A stretch of 64,000 bases of DNA from JAEYOM01 sp036260935 (GTDB lineage: Bacteria > Bacillota > Clostridia > Acetivibrionales > DTU013), in assembly GCA_036260935.1 (NCBI GenBank), contig DATALQ010000036.1, positions 1-64,000 on the forward strand, written 5' to 3'. The notes below the pieces were generated by a model. It saw only the letters and a program-made list of their open reading frames with translations, had not been told where the DNA came from and did not search any database. Positions 58,802-64,000 of the stretch are shown here, piece by piece. Position 1 is the stretch's first letter; each line of letters begins with the position of its first letter. The translations under genes were made by a program, and so were the position numbers.

Positions 58802-59809
58802 TCAGAATATTTTGTTTACATTTTTAATCAAAATCGATATAGTGCCGTCAGGATTCGTAATAAATTCAATCCGCTCACGGTCGGTGTAACATTCTACAGG
58901 GATATTGATTTCTATACCCGTGTCGGTCTTTAGCGTCTGATTTCTGTAATTCTTTTCGACCACTTTTTCACTCGGACTAAGCAGCGTAGTTTTCAGTCCC
59001 GCGTCTTCCAGCGTTTTAAGGTAGGATTTTTGCATATCGGGGCTGTTTCTGAATACATTGGCCGCAACCTCCTCGATGTCGATGGCGCTGTTAAGCTCAA
59101 AGCTTTCAGAGACTGCCTTCCTTATCTCGAGGTCCTTTTTAAAATCGTCTCCCAGATACTCTTCCTTGAATTGGTCTGTAGCCTTATTGAATATCCTGAT
59201 CTTCTCACGGTCCGAAATATCCCCGGAGCACTGCAAAAACAGCTCCGAAAAGTAGTTGGTCTTCTCACCGTTGATATCATACTTCTTTTCTATAAGGCGA
59301 ATGCTCATGTCATTCAGACTGACCAGAGCGCATTCCTCTATTTTCTGGGTATCTCCCGGCAAAGTGGCCTGCTGCCGTATCAGCTTGTTCTGCGTACCTT
59401 CCTCCATGTTTTCGATATAGTGAATATAAGTGTTCCTGAAATTCATTTTGAGCATTCCGAAGTATGGCACGCCATCCAGTTCGAACAGCGCACATATCAA
59501 GTCTGCTGGGGCTATGTCCACATTCCTGAGCATAATGTCGTAAAGAATCGAGGCAATCTCTCCGGTCAGGCCCAGGAACCGCTCCGGCTCTTCCGAAAGC
59601 CCGAACAATATCCGTCCGATTTTACTGTCGGAAAGAAACATAGCGTTTTTTGCATTGTCTGCCTGCAGTATGCGTATTATATGGCGGGTAAGATAGTCGT
59701 TTACATCCGTTTCAATCGGATGCTCTTCAGTTGATATGACCGGCATCTGCAAACTCGTATCCAGGATGTGTACTATCAGCTTTTTTATTGCTATCCGGCA
59801 GTCTTCCAT
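58802..59809 (-). CDS. Nucleoid-associated protein, YejK/NdpA family
   Basis: 335 residues from ATG 59809 (AGGGG ten bases upstream); ATG 59818 is too close to the site. Family text: AIKKLIVHILDTSLQMPVISTEEHPIE, FLGLTGEIASILYDIM, YFGMLKMNF and a hydrophilic C-terminus. This family is best known as 37-kDa nucleoid-associated proteins of gammaproteobacteria and is found in some Firmicutes; function in DNA organisation is inferred from family. Confidence 0.85.
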   Translation of the reverse strand: MEDCRIAIKKLIVHILDTSLQMPVISTEEHPIETDVNDYLTRHIIRILQADNAKNAMFLSDSKIGRILFGLSEEPERFLGLTGEIASILYDIMLRNVDIAPADLICALFELDGVPYFGMLKMNFRNTYIHYIENMEEGTQNKLIRQQATLPGDTQKIEECALVSLNDMSIRLIEKKYDINGEKTNYFSELFLQCSGDISDREKIRIFNKATDQFKEEYLGDDFKKDLEIRKAVSESFELNSAIDIEEVAANVFRNSPDMQKSYLKTLEDAGLKTTLLSPSEKVVEKNYRNQTLKTDTGIEINIPVECYTDRERIEFITNPDGTISILIKNVNKIF

Positions 59810-59865
59810 TGTTGTCATTCCCCTTTAATTATTGTCAGCCGGCCATTCGCACCGGGCGGCCGCAG

Positions 59866-60273
59866 CTATGCTTCCATTTCTCTCATTACTATATTATCCA
59901 GCACTTCGGCTGCTTTGGCGATCACTTTCCTGCATTTGAGCTCCCCGGAAGCGTGCTTTTCTTTGAGAGGTATACAGTCGATTGCTCCCATTTCTTTCGA
60001 ATATGCTTCAAACAGCTCTTTTGTCAGTTCCCTTATCTTTGTGCTCTCATGAGCTCTATCCTCAACAAATAAGCAGCCTAAAACCATAACTGAGGCAGTA
60101 AGAGCACCGCACTTGTCCCCTATCCCCATTCCTCCGCCGAATCCGGCGGCAAGCTTCATGGACTCCCTGTTCAATCCCAGTTTATATGCGATATTCGCTC
60201 CCTGCAGTATTTTTTCGGCGCAGTTCAAATCTTCCTTCTCACCAAATCCCTGCTCGATCATTTCTTTCAGCAT
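59866..60273 (-). CDS. C-GCAxxG-C-C family protein
   Basis: 135 residues. NCAEKILQGANIAYKLG, then AAGFGGGMGIGDKCGALTASVMVLG (the GCAxxG site), followed by a later IDC and a final C near KCRK. The spaced cysteines suggest a redox or metal site, as in the C_GCAxxG_C_C (TIGR01909) family. Role unknown; next to the nucleoid protein gene on the same strand. Confidence 0.9.
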   Translation of the reverse strand: MLKEMIEQGFGEKEDLNCAEKILQGANIAYKLGLNRESMKLAAGFGGGMGIGDKCGALTASVMVLGCLFVEDRAHESTKIRELTKELFEAYSKEMGAIDCIPLKEKHASGELKCRKVIAKAAEVLDNIVMREMEA

Positions 60274-60343
60274 GATGATCCCTCAATTCCTCTTTTTTGT
60301 TTGAACATCCCATATATAATTTATCATTTAAAAGGGACATAGA

Positions 60344-60380
60344 AAAGCAGGAATGACAATATGCATCATTCCCGCTTTTT
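60344..60380 (-). terminator. Rho-independent terminator after the 60552-60995 gene
   Basis: Stem AAAGCGGGAATGA/TCATTCCTGCTTT with one mismatch and a 9-nt loop, followed on the minus strand by T-rich sequence; T run also on the plus strand. Confidence 0.7.
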
Positions 60381-60409
60381 TCCTTCTGCCTTTCTGGTTT
60401 ACACTTCTT

Positions 60410-60545
60410 TCTTTTTTACACTTCGGCCTTATCGACTTCTGTCTTGTTGTTTACGTTTTGGTCTTCTGCCTTGCCGTTTATGCTTTGGCCCACTTTTGAC
60501 TTAGCACTTACGTTTTAGCCTTACCGTTTATGCTTTAGCCTACAC
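60410..60545. repeat. Degenerate repeats between small genes
   Basis: Degenerate direct repeats, with CCTTGCCGTTTATGCTTTGG (60469) and CCTTACCGTTTATGCTTTAG (60519) exactly 50 bp apart, plus shorter ACGTTTTGG/ACGTTTTAG copies. Probably decayed sequence after the membrane protein gene. Confidence 0.55.
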
Positions 60546-60551
60546 TTCGGG

Positions 60552-60995
60552 CTACGCTTCAGCCTTACTGGTCCTGCGGACCGCGAGCCTCTGGAATATC
60601 CAGACCAGGTAGTAAAAAAGGAATACGAAGCTCGCGAAATAACAGTTTTCACGTCCGTCGTTAACTGCCGGGTACACAATGCCATTCCTGTCGTCCGGGT
60701 GGGACTCCCAACCCAGAGCGTCACCCATGGAAGGGCCGAACACCGTCATTGCCACACTGAACAGGCCAATAATCGTTCCATAGGCAATAATTGCGTAATA
60801 AGCAGTCTTTTTTTCATTTTTGCCGGGCTTAAAAGGCCAAAGCATCAAAAAAATCTGAACAGCCATCAGCATGGGTGCGAAGACTCCGTCATTCCCGGCC
60901 ATCGCGGCATATACCGTTATCGCCGTAAGGAATATCAGTATTATGGCGCAAATAAGATTTTTGCTTGTTTTACCCAAAACTAAAGTATTTTCCAT
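60552..60995 (-). CDS. Membrane protein of unknown function
   Basis: 147 residues from ATG 60995 (ORF opens at 61010). Four hydrophobic segments at about 12-32, 38-52, 66-86 and 122-138, joined by SHPDDRNGIVYPAVNDGRENC on the outside loop. No motif recognised. Its 3' neighbour region is a patch of degenerate repeats. Confidence 0.72.
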   Translation of the reverse strand: MENTLVLGKTSKNLICAIILIFLTAITVYAAMAGNDGVFAPMLMAVQIFLMLWPFKPGKNEKKTAYYAIIAYGTIIGLFSVAMTVFGPSMGDALGWESHPDDRNGIVYPAVNDGRENCYFASFVFLFYYLVWIFQRLAVRRTSKAEA

Positions 60996-61103
60996 CCTGC
61001 AAACCTCCAATACTTGTTTTTATTTTAATCGCGACGTATTACAAATCAATGATAAAAAACAAGTTTAAAGATTTCATAAAGAATGAAAAAAATAAATCCA
61101 ATA

Positions 61104-62504
61104 TCAATATGTAATGTGAAATTCCACACAAGCTCCGCCTTCCGGCAGGTTGGAGGCCTTTATTCCTCCGCCGTGCTTTTCGGCTATAGTTTTGGCTATA
61201 TAAAGTCCAAGTCCTGAATGTCCCTTGCCTCCAAGCCCCGCATCCCCCTTGTAGAATTTCCCGAACATATTCCTTATATCCTTCCCGGAAAAGCCGCTTC
61301 CAGTGTCGCATATTCTAACAGACAACCCTTTATCCTCTATAACTGCCGAAAGCGCGATGCATCCTCCCCGGGGAGTGAATCTTATACTGTTGCCCACAAG
61401 GTTGTCGATTATTCTTGCCAGCCTTTCACAGTCAAAACATATTGGATTGGCCGATTCCCTCCGATCGCTGATATCGCTTTTCAGGCGTATACCCGTATTT
61501 CCTGCCAGCAGTGCCATTTCCCCGGCTTTTGCCTCCAGGAATGCCACGGGATCAGCCTCTTCCGGACGGAGCGCAAAATCCGGACTGTCGACTTCAACAA
61601 GTTCATTCATTTCATCTATGAGCTTTCTCGCTCTCAATACATTTTGCGCGATAATTCCAAGGTATTCGTCCGTTTTGCCGTTATCACTCCCAATGCCCTC
61701 CTGCAGCCCTTCGACATGCCCCTGGATAATAGCCAGCGGCGTTTTCAAATCATGCGTTATCGCGGCTGTCATCTCGCGCCGGTCCTGCTCTAGCTTCCAC
61801 TCTCTTGCAAGCGAATTTTTCAGCTCCCCTCTCATACCCTCGAATGCAGCTGAGAGGTCGCCTATCTCATTGTTTTCCCTATAGCTTATGGAGAAATCCA
61901 GATCTTTGTCTTTTATTTTCTCAACGGCATTCATCAATTCCTTCAGAGGAGCACCCATCCTTCGGCTGAGCCTCCCAGCGAACATAATGGAATAAAGTAT
62001 GAAAAATGCAAAAGGTATTCCCAGGTCGACGAGCATAAATATCAGGAACCACAGCGATTCGTATTCAGCCAGAACAAAGACGCAGTCGATCCTGCCCGAA
62101 GCCTTGTTCTGAAGCGGTATGCTCATACTGCCGCCGGTTTGCAGTTCCAGCAGAAGCGAGCCGTAAGCCTGTTCGATATGGGCATTTGACGAGGTGAACA
62201 GAAGCCTGCCTTCCATGTCCCTGACGTAATACTCCAGACCGTTGACTTCCGCCATTTTGTCAAGTTCGGCTTTGTGGGCGGCTTCTAAAACTGTGTCGCC
62301 GTTGCTTTGCACATATTCCAGAATAGTTCTTACACCCGCATTATCGAGTTTTACATTGTCGTGCCCTCCGAAATGGTGGTGCAGGGTGTAAAACAATAGC
62401 AGGGCCGCAAATGACGAAACCAGACTTAATATAAGGACTGCCGCATACGATGCGACCACCTGTCTGGCGAGTGTCAGCCTTTTCTTCCCGCCGTTCTGTC
62501 CCAT
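61104..62504 (-). CDS. Two-component sensor histidine kinase
   Basis: 466 residues from ATG 62504 (the ORF opens at 62522). Membrane helix about 14-38, extracellular sensor region, second helix about 155-178, HAMP (about 180-232: SRRMGAPLKELMNAVEKIKDKDLDFSI), H box MTAAITHDLKTPLAIIQGHVEG (phospho-His), N box LVGNSIRFTPRGG, G1 VRICDTGSGFSGKD and G2 GHSGLGLYIAKTI. Overlaps the response regulator gene by 31 bp. Confidence 0.93.
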   Translation of the reverse strand: MGQNGGKKRLTLARQVVASYAAVLILSLVSSFAALLLFYTLHHHFGGHDNVKLDNAGVRTILEYVQSNGDTVLEAAHKAELDKMAEVNGLEYYVRDMEGRLLFTSSNAHIEQAYGSLLLELQTGGSMSIPLQNKASGRIDCVFVLAEYESLWFLIFMLVDLGIPFAFFILYSIMFAGRLSRRMGAPLKELMNAVEKIKDKDLDFSISYRENNEIGDLSAAFEGMRGELKNSLAREWKLEQDRREMTAAITHDLKTPLAIIQGHVEGLQEGIGSDNGKTDEYLGIIAQNVLRARKLIDEMNELVEVDSPDFALRPEEADPVAFLEAKAGEMALLAGNTGIRLKSDISDRRESANPICFDCERLARIIDNLVGNSIRFTPRGGCIALSAVIEDKGLSVRICDTGSGFSGKDIRNMFGKFYKGDAGLGGKGHSGLGLYIAKTIAEKHGGGIKASNLPEGGACVEFHITY

Positions 62505-63175
62505 TTGTAACCAACCCCCCATACGGTAGTAATGTACTCGGCGCCGGGATCATTTTCATTCAGTTTTGACCTGATTTTCTTTATATGTTCGGAAACGCCT
62601 GCGGAGTCGCCGACAGCATCAAAGCCCCAGATCCTTTCGTATATCTGTTCCCGCGAGAATACCATCCCGGGATGCAGAGAAAGCAGCTCAAGGATTTCGA
62701 ATTCCTTCTTCGTTAAGTTAACGGCTGCATCTCTAAAATGTACCTCATGCCCTTTCAGATCTATTGCCAGATCGCCGAATCTCAGAAGCTTCCTGCTGCT
62801 CGTCGACAAAGCCCTGCGTTCGCGCCTGAGGTGGGCTTCGACACGCACCTTGAGCTCTTTCATGCTGAATGGCTTTGTAAGATAATCATCCCCGCCCATA
62901 GCCAGGCCCCTGATCTTATCCGACTCACTCTGCAGCGCGCTGAGAAATATTATGGGGCATGCGACCCTGTCCCTTATTTCCCGGCAGACTTCGCAGCCAT
63001 CCTTTCCCGGCATCATGACGTCGAGCAGGATCAGGTCCGGATCCCGCGAAGCCAGTTTTACGGCTGCTTCTCCATCATACGCCTCCATGACCTCGTATCC
63101 CTCTTTAACGAGCGCATCTCTGATAAAATTGACTATCTCCCTTTCGTCATCTGCGATAAGGATTTTCCCGCACAT
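62474..63175 (-). CDS. OmpR/PhoB-family response regulator
   Basis: 233 residues from ATG 63175 with GGGGTGG upstream. Receiver domain MCGKILIADDEREIVNFIRDALVKEGYEVMEAYDGEAAV with phospho-acceptor Asp in DLILLDVMMPGKDG, and a C-terminal winged helix (LTKKEFEILELLSLHPGMVFSREQIYERIWG). Ends inside the kinase start, so the two are coupled. Likely regulates the neighbouring flavin-transfer genes, by inference. Confidence 0.94.
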   Translation of the reverse strand: MCGKILIADDEREIVNFIRDALVKEGYEVMEAYDGEAAVKLASRDPDLILLDVMMPGKDGCEVCREIRDRVACPIIFLSALQSESDKIRGLAMGGDDYLTKPFSMKELKVRVEAHLRRERRALSTSSRKLLRFGDLAIDLKGHEVHFRDAAVNLTKKEFEILELLSLHPGMVFSREQIYERIWGFDAVGDSAGVSEHIKKIRSKLNENDPGAEYITTVWGVGYKWDRTAGRKG

Positions 63176-63185
63176 TTTTCCACCC

Positions 63186-63614
63186 CTATTTCTCAGCCTG
63201 CTTAAGAGCATTTTCCACAGCCTGGAGATAGGCTTTCGAATCCAGCGTCGCACCGCTTATCGCATCCACTTGGAGCGACTGCGCCTCGATCACCCTGCCA
63301 TACAGCAGGTCCTTCTTTTTTGGTTCCGTATCTCCGTTTATTGGACTCTGAAGCTTGATATCCGTGACCTTGCCCGATACAACGGTGACCTGGACTTTAT
63401 TGGCTCTCCATTTGTACATCCCGCCTTCATATGATCCCGTATATGTTCCGTCTTTAAGCCTGCTGAAATTCACTTTATCGAGCGGAAGATTCCTGGCCTC
63501 GTCGTGTTCTTTCGATAAATACGACCAGCCGATCGCCGCTCCTGTCCCCAAAATTGCCAGGATAACAAGAAGTATGATCCATCCCGTCATTTTTCTTCTC
63601 CCCCTTTTACTCAT
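63186..63614 (-). CDS. FMN-binding domain membrane protein
   Basis: 142 residues. One N-terminal membrane helix (about 11-31), then an extracytoplasmic FMN-binding domain with DGTYTGSYEGGMYKWRANKVQVTVVSGKVTDIKL and SGATLDSK; Thr123 in SGAT is the expected covalent FMN attachment site used by ApbE. The 38-bp gap to the apbE gene upstream and the following two-component genes suggest one operon. Confidence 0.92.
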   Translation of the reverse strand: MSKRGRRKMTGWIILLVILAILGTGAAIGWSYLSKEHDEARNLPLDKVNFSRLKDGTYTGSYEGGMYKWRANKVQVTVVSGKVTDIKLQSPINGDTEPKKKDLLYGRVIEAQSLQVDAISGATLDSKAYLQAVENALKQAEK

Positions 63615-63652
63615 TTTGACACCTCTTTCATACTACATAAGTAAACCTTTTC

Positions 63653-64000
63653 TTACCGCATCCAATTTACTTCGATGCCCTTGTTCGGCTGAAAACTGCC
63701 CCGCAAGCCTCCCGTAACGTGAACTGACAAATCCCGGCCGACAAAAACGGCCTCCGTACCGGGATAACTATCGAGGAAATCGACGCCCTGCTCCATTCCT
63801 GCCACAAATAACGCTGTAGACAGCGCATCCGCCGCAACAGAACTGTCCGCCACCACTGTAACACTGACAAGTCCCGACTCCGCCGGGTATCCGGTTTTAG
63901 GATCGAGTATGTGGTGATACCTTTTACCATCAACTCCAATGAAATATCGTTGGTAGTCTCCCGATGTAACGACCGACCTGCCGTCTGTTGTTATTACCCC
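63653..64000 (-). CDS. apbE: FAD:protein FMN transferase ApbE, partial
   Basis: C-terminal 115 residues of ApbE; the 5' part lies beyond the window. Visible family text: VVTSGDYQRYFIGVDGKRYHHILDPKTGYPAESGLVSVTVVADSSVAADALSTALFVAGM, with the conserved SGDYxRYF and HHILDPKTGYPA. Transfers FMN from FAD to a Thr in SGAT-type proteins, presumably the one encoded just downstream. Completeness cannot be judged. Confidence 0.9.
   Translation of the reverse strand, partial: GVITTDGRSVVTSGDYQRYFIGVDGKRYHHILDPKTGYPAESGLVSVTVVADSSVAADALSTALFVAGMEQGVDFLDSYPGTEAVFVGRDLSVHVTGGLRGSFQPNKGIEVNWMR

Overview
The window looks like a chromosomal segment of an anaerobic Firmicute of the class Clostridia. Supporting signs are AddAB and SbcCD instead of RecBCD, GlgC paired with the regulatory paralogue GlgD, ribosomal protein L27 with a cleavable N-terminal extension next to its protease Prp, a DUF4364 regulator, TIGR03960/TIGR03936 beside ribonuclease G, AGGAGG-type ribosome binding sites and Bacillus/Clostridium-type LexA boxes. 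Base composition is mid-GC by eye. The species cannot be named. Almost every gene is on the minus strand; the only plus-strand genes are a SGNH hydrolase (8.2 kb), a calcium-loop protein (38.4 kb) and DUF4364 (48.7 kb).

Layout. 0-6 kb: a small unknown gene and the sbcD-sbcC operon. 6-12.3 kb: a secreted NlpC/P60 hydrolase, a GNAT, DUF1836, SGNH hydrolase, rhomboid protease, L-ribulose-5-phosphate 4-epimerase that appears to start at AUU, and a lipoprotein polysaccharide deacetylase. 12.4-20.4 kb: addB-addA, with AddA enlarged by low-complexity insertions. 20.5-38.2 kb: about 27 small co-oriented accessory genes: seven GNATs in this stretch, three DinB proteins, two nucleotidyltransferase genes (one a double-domain fusion), a methyltransferase, a tandem tautomerase, an AraC/GyrI regulator, DUF3795, DUF1801, DUF4177, an HD hydrolase, a type I signal peptidase, small membrane proteins and an Fe-S protein gene with a frameshift at a T8 tract. 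Two of these genes have promoters with a perfect LexA box in the spacer.

38.3-45 kb: a surface or motility-type calcium-loop protein, a secreted protein with an HExxH motif, an EamA transporter and a polar amino-acid ABC transporter. 45-50 kb: glgC-glgD, a second Fe-S protein, DUF4364 and a creatininase-family amidohydrolase. 50-57.3 kb: a translation and ribosome block transcribed in the order TIGR03960, TIGR03936, rng, rplU, prp, rpmA, obgE, yhbY. 57.5-61 kb: an MFS transporter, a YejK/NdpA-type nucleoid protein, a C-GCAxxG-C-C protein and a membrane protein. 61-64 kb: a set made of ApbE (cut by the window edge), an FMN-binding membrane protein, an OmpR-type regulator and a histidine kinase.

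No gap between genes exceeds about 300 bp. I saw no tRNA or rRNA gene, CRISPR array, transposase or phage gene. The most interesting items are the two SOS-type promoters, the AUU start of araD, the T8 frameshift in an SOS-controlled Fe-S gene, the fused nucleotidyltransferase, three 50-bp structured repeats in the leader of the TIGR03960 gene, a 97-bp element with 14-bp inverted ends, and expandable repeats inside recombination genes (sbcD, addA). All functions are inferred from reading the sequence; no database search was run.
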